Of a stretch of 16,455 bases of DNA, positions 6,535 to 13,338 are shown piece after piece. The stretch is from Candidatus Nomurabacteria bacterium CG_4_10_14_0_2_um_filter_30_12 (lineage in GTDB: Bacteria; Patescibacteriota; Minisyncoccia; Phycocordibacterales; UBA9973): assembly GCA_002792755.1 (NCBI GenBank), contig PFOY01000034.1:1-16455 (forward strand). Direction: 5' to 3'. A model generated the notes under the pieces. That model saw nothing but the letters and a program-made list of their open reading frames with translations, was not told the DNA's origin and made no database searches. The number at the start of each line of letters is the position of its first letter. Within the stretch, counting starts at the first letter, position 1. Both the position numbers and the translations under genes were made by a program.

Positions 6535-7006
6535 GGAACAATTTTTTTTAGAAAATGGTGATTTTATTTTAAAATTAACAGTAGCTGTTTTATTAGGTAT
6601 GTTTATTGGTGTTGAACGTCTTTTTGTACACAAAGAAGCTGGTATGAAGACTCATGCACTTGTTTCTATGGGTGCAGCTCTCTTTATAATTATTTCTGAA
6701 ATGATGGGAGAAAAGTATATAAATTTACCTGGTTTTAATCCTGTAATGATAGCATCTAATATTATCGTAGGTATAGGTTTTCTTGGTGCTGGAATAATAA
6801 TGTTTAGAGATTCTCGTCTTTTAGGTCTTACTACTGCTGGTGGGCTTTGGGTGACAGCTGGTATAGGTATGGCTTCAGGATTTGGACTTTTTAACCTAGC
6901 GATCATTTCAACGGTTTTAGTGTTGTTTATTTTTATTGTTATGAATATTCTTGAAAAACCAATTATAAGAATTTCAGGAGATGATATAGGTCAGTTAAAA
7001 AGTTAG
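6533..7006 (+). CDS. MgtC/SapB family membrane protein
   Basis: A 157-residue protein with about five hydrophobic helices (roughly 11-29, 39-57, 71-92, 98-118 and 119-140), the length of the MgtC membrane domain without the C-terminal ACT-like domain. Family motifs are GMFIGVERL, the following AGMKTHALVSMGAAL, GIGFLGAGIIM with D93 shortly after, and GLTTAGGLWVTAGIGMA. MgtC proteins are linked to growth in low magnesium and to control of membrane energetics (for example the F-ATPase), but many distant members have no known role. Its start codon lies in the 3' arm of the leader palindrome. It is followed after 23 nt by alaS, so the two may be cotranscribed. Confidence 0.88.
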   Translation: MEQFFLENGDFILKLTVAVLLGMFIGVERLFVHKEAGMKTHALVSMGAALFIIISEMMGEKYINLPGFNPVMIASNIIVGIGFLGAGIIMFRDSRLLGLTTAGGLWVTAGIGMASGFGLFNLAIISTVLVLFIFIVMNILEKPIIRISGDDIGQLKS

Positions 7007-7029
7007 TTAAAATTTTAATTTGTAAAAAT

Positions 7030-8685
7030 ATGCAGTCAGATGAAATTAGATCAAAATTTTTAAAATTTTTTGAAACTCGCAAAGGACATGAGCATAAAAT
7101 AATTCCATCTTCTTCGCTGGTGCCTGAGAATGACCCTTCTGTACTTTTTACTACTGCTGGAATGCAACAATTTAAACAATATTATACTAATTCAAAAGAT
7201 GCAGAAAAAGATTTTGGAAGTTTAAATGTTGTTACAATTCAGAAATGTATACGTACTGGAGATATAGATGAAGTTGGTGATTCTTCTCATTTAACATTCT
7301 TTGAAATGTTAGGCAACTTTTCTTTTGGTGGATATGGAAGAAAAGAAGCAATAAAATATGCTTATGAATTTATCACAAAAGAAATGATGTTGGATATTTC
7401 TTATGTTACTGTATACGAAGGAAGTAAAAATGTTCCTAAAGATGAAGAATCAATAAATATTTGGAAAGAACTTGATAAAAATATTAAAATTAAAGAAGAA
7501 GGTAGTGATGTATTTTGGGGTCCTACTGGAGATGCTGGTCCATGTGGTCCAACAACAGAAATATATTGTAAAAATGTAAATAATGAAGATTTAGAAATTT
7601 GGAATATAGTTTTTAATGAATATTTTTGTGATGGTTCTCGTGAGAAATTAGATAAAGGTGAAGCGATACTTAAAAAATTAGATATTATAGGAATAGATAC
7701 TGGTATGGGTTTTGAGAGACTGGTTTCAATAGTACAAAAAAAGAAAAGTGTTTATGAGACTGATTTATTTAATAATCAAAATACAAAAGAAGAGAGAATA
7801 GTTGTAGATCATTTAAAAGCTGCATTATTTATTATTTCAGATGGTATCTTGCCTTCAAATACTAATCGCGGTTATGTCTTAAGAAGATTAATTCGTCGTG
7901 CTGTTAGATTTTCTAATGAATTATTAAAAAATATAATTAATAAAAACATAGAAAAATATAAAAATATTTATGTTTTAAATGGAGAGGAAGAGATTGAAAA
8001 AGAAGAAAGTAAATTTCGTGAAACCTTAGAAAGAGGTTTAAAAGAATTTGAGAAGGGAATTGATCCTTTTATTTTAGCAACCACTTATGGTTTTCCGATT
8101 GAATTAACACTTGAATTAGCTAAAGAGAAAGATAAAAAAATAGATCTTGAGGATTTTAATAAAAAGATGATAGAGCACCAGAAACTTTCTCAGACTGCGT
8201 CTATTGGTATGTTTAAGGGTGGCCTTCTTAATCATAATGAAAAAACTATTAGATTGCATACTGCACACCATTTACTTTTAGCTGGTTTGCAATATGTTGT
8301 AGGTAAAGAAGTAAAACAAAAGGGAAGTAATATCACAGAAGAACGTTTACGTATAGATTTTATTTGTGATCATAAATTAACTGATGAGGAAAAGAAAAAA
8401 GTAGAAGATTTTGTTAATAATAAAATTAAAGATTCTCTTAAAGTTATTCATTACGAAATGCCACTTATAGAAGCTGAAAAATTAGGTGCAGAAATGGAAT
8501 TTGGTGCAAAATATCCCGAGATAGTTTCAGTTTATTTTATAGAAGATAAAGAAGGTAATCAAATTTCTAAAGAATTTTGTGGAGGGCCTCATGTCAAAAA
8601 TACTGTAGAATTAGGAGAATTCAAAATTTTAAAAGAAGAGGCTGTTTCAGCTGGTGTACGTAGGATAAAAGCTATACTTTTATAG
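7030..8685 (+). CDS. alaS: Alanyl-tRNA synthetase, compact form
   Basis: A 551-residue class II synthetase that charges tRNA(Ala). The N-terminal catalytic core is clear: TTAGMQQFKQYY, TIQKCIRTGDIDEVGDSSHL, FFEMLGNFSFGGYGRKEA, WGPTGDAGPCGPTTEIY and the motif 3 region GIDTGMGFERLVS. The RGYVLRRLIRRAVR segment follows, then the editing domain with its zinc-site motifs HTAHH (H410, H414) and CGGPH (C517, H521). The protein ends soon after the editing domain (VSAGVRRIKAI), so the DHHA1 and C-Ala parts of full-length enzymes (about 870 residues) are absent. The stretch between the core and the editing domain is also shortened. There is no frameshift, and no downstream gene carries the missing part. 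Short AlaRS forms occur in reduced CPR genomes. Confidence 0.93.
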   Translation: MQSDEIRSKFLKFFETRKGHEHKIIPSSSLVPENDPSVLFTTAGMQQFKQYYTNSKDAEKDFGSLNVVTIQKCIRTGDIDEVGDSSHLTFFEMLGNFSFGGYGRKEAIKYAYEFITKEMMLDISYVTVYEGSKNVPKDEESINIWKELDKNIKIKEEGSDVFWGPTGDAGPCGPTTEIYCKNVNNEDLEIWNIVFNEYFCDGSREKLDKGEAILKKLDIIGIDTGMGFERLVSIVQKKKSVYETDLFNNQNTKEERIVVDHLKAALFIISDGILPSNTNRGYVLRRLIRRAVRFSNELLKNIINKNIEKYKNIYVLNGEEEIEKEESKFRETLERGLKEFEKGIDPFILATTYGFPIELTLELAKEKDKKIDLEDFNKKMIEHQKLSQTASIGMFKGGLLNHNEKTIRLHTAHHLLLAGLQYVVGKEVKQKGSNITEERLRIDFICDHKLTDEEKKKVEDFVNNKIKDSLKVIHYEMPLIEAEKLGAEMEFGAKYPEIVSVYFIEDKEGNQISKEFCGGPHVKNTVELGEFKILKEEAVSAGVRRIKAILL

Positions 8686-8703
8686 TTTTTTTGGTTTTAT
8701 ATA

Positions 8704-8712
8704 TGATATAAT
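8704..8712 (+). promoter_or_regulatory. Extended -10 promoter before the actin-like gene
   Basis: TGA-TATAAT: a perfect -10 (8707-8712) with the TGn extension at 8704-8706. The upstream T-run gives no good -35. The ATG at 8720 starts 7 nt after the -10, so a transcript from here would be essentially leaderless. Confidence 0.5.
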
Positions 8713-8719
8713 TATATTT

Positions 8720-9895
8720 ATGAGAATCTTTTCTAGAAAAAAAGATGAAAAAGAATTAGCATTAGTTTTTGATATTAGGTCTTCTTCTGTAGGAGGTGCG
8801 TTTTTTGAAATACAAAAACAAGGAATCCCTAAAATCATTTTATCTATTCGTGAACCTATAATATTTGAAAATGAAGTAAATATTGATAGATTCTTATCTT
8901 TAACAATAAAATCACTCGAAATAGTAGCTAGTAAATTGTGTATGATGGGAATAGGGAAACCGATAAAGATTTTCTGTGTTCTTTCATCACCTTGGTATGC
9001 TTCTCAGACTAGAGTTATAAAACTTGAAAAAAATACACCATTTTTATTTACCTCTAAACTAGTTGATGATTTAATTAAAAAAGAGATTAATATTTTTGAG
9101 GAAGAACATTTAAAGAATTTTTCAAATTCTAATAATAAAACTCGTCTCATTGAATTTAAGAATATGAAGACTTTATTGAATGGTTATCAAACTTCTAACC
9201 CATTTAATAAAAAAACTAAAAAACTTGAGATGGTTGTTTTTCTATCTATTGGTGGAGACCAAATATTGAAAAAAATAGAGGAGACAATATTTAGACATTT
9301 TCATTCTAATGATATTAGATTTTCTTCTTTTGTTATGGCTTCATTTATTGTATCACGAGATATGTTTTTAGACCAAGATAGTTTTCTTTTGGTTGATATA
9401 GGTGGAGAGATTACAGATATTTCTATGATAAAAAAAGACATATTAAATGATTCTATTTCGTATCCACTTGGTTATAATTTTATGATACGTAAAATAGCAG
9501 AGAATTTAAATTGTACTTTAGGTGAAGCAAAATCTCTTATCTCTTTATATAAAGATGATCACATAGAAGAGTCTGCAGAGAAAAAATTTGAACCGATTAT
9601 GAATAAATTAAAGATGGAATGGTTAAAAGGATTTCAAGAATCATTAGTTAATCTTTCTAATGATATTTCTATTCCTGCAACTGTTTTTATTACTGTAGAT
9701 CAAAATTTAGCAGATTTTTTTTCAAAGATTATTAAAAATGAACAATTTAATCAATATACATTATCTGAATCAGAGTTTAAGATTATTTTTCTAGGTATTC
9801 AAACACTTCATAATATTACAACTTTTAAAGAAAATGTAATACGAGATCCATTTATTATTATTGAGTCTATTTATATTAATCGTTTTATTTGTTAA
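8720..9895 (+). CDS. Actin-like ATPase, FtsA/PilM type
   Basis: A 391-residue protein with the actin/Hsp70 ATPase plan. A first phosphate-binding segment lies near the N-terminus (LALVFDIRSSSVGGAFFE, about residues 13-30) and a second at LLVDIGGEITDISMI (D226-G229). A C-terminal segment (PATVFITVDQNLADFF) stands where FtsA/PilM proteins have their adenosine-binding region. FtsA tethers FtsZ to the membrane; PilM is the cytoplasmic ring of type IV pilus assembly. The divergence is too great to choose. The next gene encodes a one-helix protein with a short cytoplasmic tail, which recalls the PilM-PilN arrangement. The two genes are 9 nt apart and are probably cotranscribed. Confidence 0.7.
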   Translation: MRIFSRKKDEKELALVFDIRSSSVGGAFFEIQKQGIPKIILSIREPIIFENEVNIDRFLSLTIKSLEIVASKLCMMGIGKPIKIFCVLSSPWYASQTRVIKLEKNTPFLFTSKLVDDLIKKEINIFEEEHLKNFSNSNNKTRLIEFKNMKTLLNGYQTSNPFNKKTKKLEMVVFLSIGGDQILKKIEETIFRHFHSNDIRFSSFVMASFIVSRDMFLDQDSFLLVDIGGEITDISMIKKDILNDSISYPLGYNFMIRKIAENLNCTLGEAKSLISLYKDDHIEESAEKKFEPIMNKLKMEWLKGFQESLVNLSNDISIPATVFITVDQNLADFFSKIIKNEQFNQYTLSESEFKIIFLGIQTLHNITTFKENVIRDPFIIIESIYINRFIC

Positions 9896-9904
9896 AATAT
9901 AATT

Positions 9905-11194
9905 ATGTCAAGAAATTTACTTCAAGATATGGTGAGAGTAAAAAATACACAAAGACCTATTAAAGAATGGCCTGTTAATAATGTTGAAAGTTTTACTGAA
10001 AGAATAGAAAAAAAAGAAGATAAAAAAGAAATTATTTTTAATAAAATAAATCAAAATAATAAAAAGTCTAAATATAGATTTTATTTAGTTGCGTTGATAT
10101 CTGTTGTTTTTTTACTTTTTGCACTCTCTTTTTTATTTTCAGGAGCAAAAATTACCATAACTCCTAAGATAAAAGAAATACCAATAAATGAAAATTTATC
10201 TGCAACAAAAGATTCAAATACCCAAGGCTTGTCTTTTGATTTAGTTGTTATTTCTGGAGAAGAAAATAAAACAATACAAGGAGGAGAAGAAAAAGAAGTA
10301 GAGATACCAGCTAAAGGTACTGTAATAATTTATAATTCTTATGGTTCTTCTTCTCAGATATTAGATATTGATACACGTCTAGAAGGATCAAATGGAAAAA
10401 TTTATAAAACTAGTAAAAAAATAATAGTACCTGGAATGATAAATAGTAAACCAGGAAGTATAGAAGTGGATATCTATGGATCTTCATCTGGTGAAGAGTA
10501 TAATAGTGCGCCGATTGATTTTAAGGTTTTTGGTTTTAAGGGTACATCTAAGTATTCTAAATTTTATGCTAGGTCAAAAGGAAATATAACTGGTGGTTTT
10601 AAAGGAAAAACTTCAGTAGTATCTTCACTAGATAAGGCAACCACAGTTAGTGAGCTCAAGTCTACATTAGAAACTAAACTTTTAAAGAAAGTTTCTGATC
10701 AAATTCCAAGTGGTTTCATCTTATTTAAAGATGCTATTATATTAGATATTGATGATAAAAATATCAATTTTATACCTGGTAAAGATAATATGATAACTGT
10801 AAATGTTAAAGGTACACTTTATGGTTTTCTTTTTGATGAAAAAAAATTAACTAAGAAAATAGGAGAAGATATCATTGATAAATATGATGGTGGTGATATA
10901 TATATACCAAATATTCGAGATTTAGCTTTTTCTTTCTCTGATAAAGAGGATATCTCTAGTGCTGATATTAAAAGTATAAGTTTTACATTGTCAGGTGCTC
11001 CTAGAATTATTTGGAAAGTTGATGAAGCTAAGTTTGTCACTGATGTATTGAATAAAAAGAAAAAATATTTTAATCAAATTTTATTACAATATCCAAATAT
11101 CGATTCTGCTGAATTAGTGATTCGTCCTTTTTGGAAATCATCTTTTCCTGAAAAAAGTAAAAGTATAGAAGTAATAGTAAATTATCCTAAATAA
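9905..11194 (+). CDS. Bitopic membrane protein with a baseplate-J-like external domain
   Basis: A 429-residue protein. A charged cytoplasmic tail of about 57 residues is followed by one membrane helix (about 58-80) and a long external part. The segment around residues 130-235 has the pattern of gp47/baseplate-J-like proteins: PAKGTVIIYNSYGSSSQ, a VPGMINSKPGSIEVD stretch, then FKGTSKYSKFYARSKGNITGGFKG. The rest is beta-rich and ends in a VRPFW-containing domain. I do not know its function. It may be an envelope-anchored partner of the actin-like ATPase encoded just upstream. There are no phage genes nearby, so a prophage tail origin is unlikely. Confidence 0.65.
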   Translation: MSRNLLQDMVRVKNTQRPIKEWPVNNVESFTERIEKKEDKKEIIFNKINQNNKKSKYRFYLVALISVVFLLFALSFLFSGAKITITPKIKEIPINENLSATKDSNTQGLSFDLVVISGEENKTIQGGEEKEVEIPAKGTVIIYNSYGSSSQILDIDTRLEGSNGKIYKTSKKIIVPGMINSKPGSIEVDIYGSSSGEEYNSAPIDFKVFGFKGTSKYSKFYARSKGNITGGFKGKTSVVSSLDKATTVSELKSTLETKLLKKVSDQIPSGFILFKDAIILDIDDKNINFIPGKDNMITVNVKGTLYGFLFDEKKLTKKIGEDIIDKYDGGDIYIPNIRDLAFSFSDKEDISSADIKSISFTLSGAPRIIWKVDEAKFVTDVLNKKKKYFNQILLQYPNIDSAELVIRPFWKSSFPEKSKSIEVIVNYPK

Positions 11195-11229
11195 ATTTAG
11201 TAAAATATAGTTTATTAACATTATATATA

Positions 11230-11258
11230 TTGACCTTTGTTTATAAATTTAGTATGAT
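11230..11258 (+). promoter_or_regulatory. Strong promoter of infA and the ribosomal block, near-leaderless
   Basis: TTGACC (11230-11235), a 17-nt spacer and TATGAT (11253-11258), each 5 of 6 matches to consensus. The ATG at 11270 begins 11 nt after the -10 box, leaving a leader of only about 4-5 nt and no room for a Shine-Dalgarno site. Confidence 0.7.
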
Positions 11259-11269
11259 ATGCTAACTTA

Positions 11270-11503
11270 ATGAGTGACCCAAAAAACGAAAAAATTTTAA
11301 CTGCAAGAGGAGTTGTTACTGAATCATTACCCTCCACCTTGTTTAGAGTAAAAATAGAAGACAAAGTAGAAGGTCAGAAAGAAATTTTAGTGTATTTAGG
11401 AGGTAAAATGCGTATGCATCGAATAAAAGTTTTAATAGGGGATTCAGTTGAAGTCGTGCTTGATCCTTATGGTGGAAAAGGAAGGATAATTAAAAGGTTG
11501 TAA
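11270..11503 (+). CDS. infA: Translation initiation factor IF-1
   Basis: A 77-residue single OB-fold protein that occupies the A site of the 30S subunit during initiation. Recognisable family pieces are ARGVVTESLPSTLFRV, then LGGKMRMHRIKVLIGDSVEV and the closing GRIIKRL. It is about five residues longer than the usual 72, mostly at the N-terminus and around DKVEGQKE. It opens the ribosomal block, directly behind the best promoter in the window. The upstream genes of the usual spc operon (secY, adk, map) are not next to it. A hairpin terminator lies between it and rpmJ. Confidence 0.95.
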   Translation: MSDPKNEKILTARGVVTESLPSTLFRVKIEDKVEGQKEILVYLGGKMRMHRIKVLIGDSVEVVLDPYGGKGRIIKRL

Positions 11504-11560
11504 TTTTTTTTAGAATGGTGTATTATAGTAATTATAGTTTATGAAGAGTTTTTAATACTG

Positions 11561-11587
11561 AAAAATAAGGGTTTTTCCCTTGTTTTT
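11561..11587 (+). terminator. Hairpin terminator or attenuator between infA and rpmJ
   Basis: AAAAATAAGGG (11561-11571) pairs with CCCTTGTTTTT (11577-11587) over 11 positions including one U-G pair, with a TTTTT loop and a T-rich 3' side. It looks like an intrinsic terminator that would separate infA from the ribosomal protein genes or act as an attenuator. Confidence 0.65.
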
Positions 11588-11616
11588 GTGTGTTTTAATA
11601 AAGTTTAATTTATTTT

Positions 11617-11727
11617 ATGCGAATTAGATCAACAGTAAAAAAAATATGTGATAAATGTAAGATGGTTAAACGCCAGAGACATTTGCGTGTGATTTGTTCT
11701 AATCCTAAGCATAAACAAAAGCAATAA
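11617..11727 (+). CDS. rpmJ: 50S ribosomal protein L36
   Basis: A 36-residue zinc-ribbon protein of the large subunit, beginning [19 protein letters not shown]. The zinc ligands are C11, C14, C27 and H32, the standard C-C-C-H set. Length and gene order (infA, rpmJ, rpsM) are typical. The ATG at 11617 is preceded by a T-rich stretch without a Shine-Dalgarno site. The stop is 3 nt before rpsM. Confidence 0.95.
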   Translation: MRIRSTVKKICDKCKMVKRQRHLRVICSNPKHKQKQ

Positions 11728-11730
11728 TTT

Positions 11731-12111
11731 ATGAGAATTCTTGGAATAACAGTACAAGATGAAAAGAGACTTGAAATTGGTTTAACCATTCTTTTTGGAA
11801 TTGGTATATCAACTGCAAGAAAAATTTTAAAACAAGTTAATATTGATGTTGGTAAAAAAGCAAAAGATTTAACTCCAGATGAAGAAAATAAAATTCGTGC
11901 AATCATCGAAGGAATGAAGATAGAAGGGAATCTTAAAAGAGAAATTTCAGGAAATATAAAAAGATTAAAAGATATTAAGACTCATAGGGGTATAAGACAT
12001 ATAAAGAGATTACCAGTAAGAGGTCAAAGAACAAAAACTAATTCAAGGACAGTTAGAGGAAATGTACGAAGAACAATGGCATCAGGTAAAAGAAAAGAGA
12101 GTAAAACATAA
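11731..12111 (+). CDS. rpsM: 30S ribosomal protein S13
   Basis: A 126-residue protein of the 30S head that contacts the P-site tRNA and the 50S bridge. It opens with MRILGITVQDEKRLEIGLT and has the LFGIGISTARKIL helix-hairpin-helix. The basic RNA-binding end is THRGIRHIKRLPVRGQRTKTN, with a flexible KRKESKT tail. It starts 3 nt after rpmJ. A 27-nt spacer repeat separates it from rpsK. Confidence 0.96.
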   Translation: MRILGITVQDEKRLEIGLTILFGIGISTARKILKQVNIDVGKKAKDLTPDEENKIRAIIEGMKIEGNLKREISGNIKRLKDIKTHRGIRHIKRLPVRGQRTKTNSRTVRGNVRRTMASGKRKESKT

Positions 12112-12117
12112 GTAGTA

Positions 12118-12144
12118 GTAAAAAGTTTATAAAGTTCATAAAGT
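12118..12144. repeat. 27-nt spacer repeat, copy 1 (before rpsK)
   Basis: This stretch (GTAAAAAGTTTATAAAGTTC and the 7 bases after it) is identical at 12118-12144 and 12600-12626. Internally it is a roughly 9-nt tandem (AAAAAGTTT, ATAAAGTTC, ATAAAGT). It ends 4 nt before the rpsK ATG. Confidence 0.85.
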
Positions 12145-12148
12145 AAAA

Positions 12149-12592
12149 ATGGGAAAGACAAAAATCATAACTGAATCAATAAATGAAACTGGTACTGAAG
12201 CAAAAGCTAAAGTAAAGACAGTTATAACAAAGACACCTAAGAAAAAAATTACTTCTGGTATTTTGTTTATTGATGCAACTTTTAATAATACTAAAGTTTT
12301 ATTTGGAGATAAATTAGGAAATACATTATTTTGGTCAAGTGCTGGAAGTCTTGGTTTTAGGGGTGCAAAAAAGGGGACTCCTTTTGCAGCTTCTAAGGTT
12401 GGAGATTTGATTGGAGATAAAGCAGCTATTCTTGGAGTAAAAGATTCAGAAGTAGTAGTAAAAGGAGTTGGTTCTGGACGTGAGCCAGTGATAAGGGCTT
12501 TTATGGCTCATGGTATAGATATAATTTCTATTAAAGATGCTACACCAGTACCACATAATGGTCCAAAACCTAAAAAACCGCGAAGAGTATAG
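12149..12592 (+). CDS. rpsK: 30S ribosomal protein S11
   Basis: A 147-residue protein of the 30S platform. The S11 domain starts at about residue 34 (KITSGILFIDATFNNTKVLF). It contains SSAGSLGFRGAKKGTPFAA, the GVGSGREPVIRAF segment and the invariant basic end HNGPKPKKPRRV. An N-terminal extension of about 30 residues rich in Lys, Thr and Glu precedes the domain and probably lies on the 30S surface. A later start would shorten it, but no better-placed start signal is visible. It is flanked on both sides by the identical 27-nt spacer repeat. Confidence 0.95.
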   Translation: MGKTKIITESINETGTEAKAKVKTVITKTPKKKITSGILFIDATFNNTKVLFGDKLGNTLFWSSAGSLGFRGAKKGTPFAASKVGDLIGDKAAILGVKDSEVVVKGVGSGREPVIRAFMAHGIDIISIKDATPVPHNGPKPKKPRRV

Positions 12593-12599
12593 GAAAGTT

Positions 12600-12626
12600 G
12601 TAAAAAGTTTATAAAGTTCATAAAGT
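12600..12626. repeat. 27-nt spacer repeat, copy 2 (before rpsD)
   Basis: An exact copy of 12118-12144 in the same orientation, with the tandem continuing for a further TT. It ends 12 nt before the rpsD ATG. Confidence 0.85.
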
Positions 12627-12638
12627 TTAAATAAAAAA

Positions 12639-13244
12639 ATGATAAGTAAACCAAAGTTTAAAATAGGAAGAAGATTGGGTGCTGGGGTATATGATAAATG
12701 CCAAACTCCTAAATTTTCAGCTTCTTCTGGTAAATTTGCAGGTCATGGTGCACGTCGTCCAAAAGCACTATCAGAATATGGTGCACAACTTATAGAAAAA
12801 CAGAAGGTTCGTTTTTCTTATGGTATTACCGAGCGTCAACTTTCAAATTATGTAAAAAAAGCTTCTCATATAAAAGGTGCTGGTACAGCAGAGAAATTTT
12901 TCGAAGATCTTGAAACTCGTCTAGATAATGTTGTATATAGAATGGGTCTTGCTCCTAGTAGACGTGCAGCGAGGCAAATGGTTTCTCATGGACATTTTAT
13001 TGTAAATGTTCATAAAGTTACGATACCTTCTTATGAAGTAAAGGTTGAAGATATAATAAAAATTCGTGAAGGTTCTAAAATAAAGAAAATTTTTGATAAT
13101 TTAACAGAGAGACTTAAAGATTATAATTCTCCTTCCTGGGTTTCATTTGATATTACAAAGATGGAGGGAAAGATTTTAACTAAACCAAAAAATACAGAAA
13201 CATTTCTTGATTTAAATGCTGTGCTTGAGTTTTATAGTCGTTAA
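12639..13244 (+). CDS. rpsD: 30S ribosomal protein S4
   Basis: A 201-residue 16S-binding assembly protein. Seen here: the N-terminal FKIGRRLGAGVYDK, the helical EKQKVRFSYGITERQL, and the S4 RNA-binding domain with LETRLDNVVYRMGLAPSRRA then ARQMVSHGHFIVN. It carries a single cysteine near the N-terminus, so it is the zinc-free form. In many bacteria S4 represses its own operon by binding a leader structure. The nested palindrome directly downstream, before rpoA, is worth considering in that light. Confidence 0.96.
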   Translation: MISKPKFKIGRRLGAGVYDKCQTPKFSASSGKFAGHGARRPKALSEYGAQLIEKQKVRFSYGITERQLSNYVKKASHIKGAGTAEKFFEDLETRLDNVVYRMGLAPSRRAARQMVSHGHFIVNVHKVTIPSYEVKVEDIIKIREGSKIKKIFDNLTERLKDYNSPSWVSFDITKMEGKILTKPKNTETFLDLNAVLEFYSR

Positions 13245-13256
13245 TTTTATTATTGA

Positions 13257-13327
13257 TATCCGCTAATGCGGAAAAGTATTATTAAAATTTAAAAGTAACC
13301 TTTTCCGCTAAAAGTAATAAGCGGATA
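13257..13327. promoter_or_regulatory. Nested four-segment palindrome between rpsD and rpoA, with a possible internal promoter
   Basis: TATCCGCT (13257-13264) pairs with AGCGGATA (13320-13327), and GCGGAAAAG (13268-13276) with CTTTTCCGC (13300-13308). The same pieces can pair locally instead: TCCGC/GCGGA (13259-13272) and TCCGCT/AGCGGA (13304-13325). That gives two exclusive folds. A candidate promoter, TTGATA (13253-13258), an 18-nt spacer and TATTAT (13277-13282), straddles the first small palindrome, which could then be an operator. rpoA starts 11 nt after the structure. Confidence 0.55.
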
Positions 13328-13338
13328 AATAAAAAAAT

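Noticed and set aside
7030..8685. A frameshift or truncation as the cause of the short alaS
   Set aside because: The protein ends cleanly after the editing domain, the next gene begins 34 nt later, and no DHHA1 or C-Ala sequence is visible in any frame downstream.
9898..9903. TATAAT just before the ATG at 9905 as a promoter for the bitopic protein
   Set aside because: It ends one base before the ATG, so transcription would start inside the gene, and no -35 is visible. The gene is more simply cotranscribed with the one 9 nt upstream.
9905..11194. A prophage tail region, because of the baseplate-J-like domain
   Set aside because: The protein has a membrane helix and cytoplasmic tail. The neighbours are housekeeping genes and no other phage genes are present.
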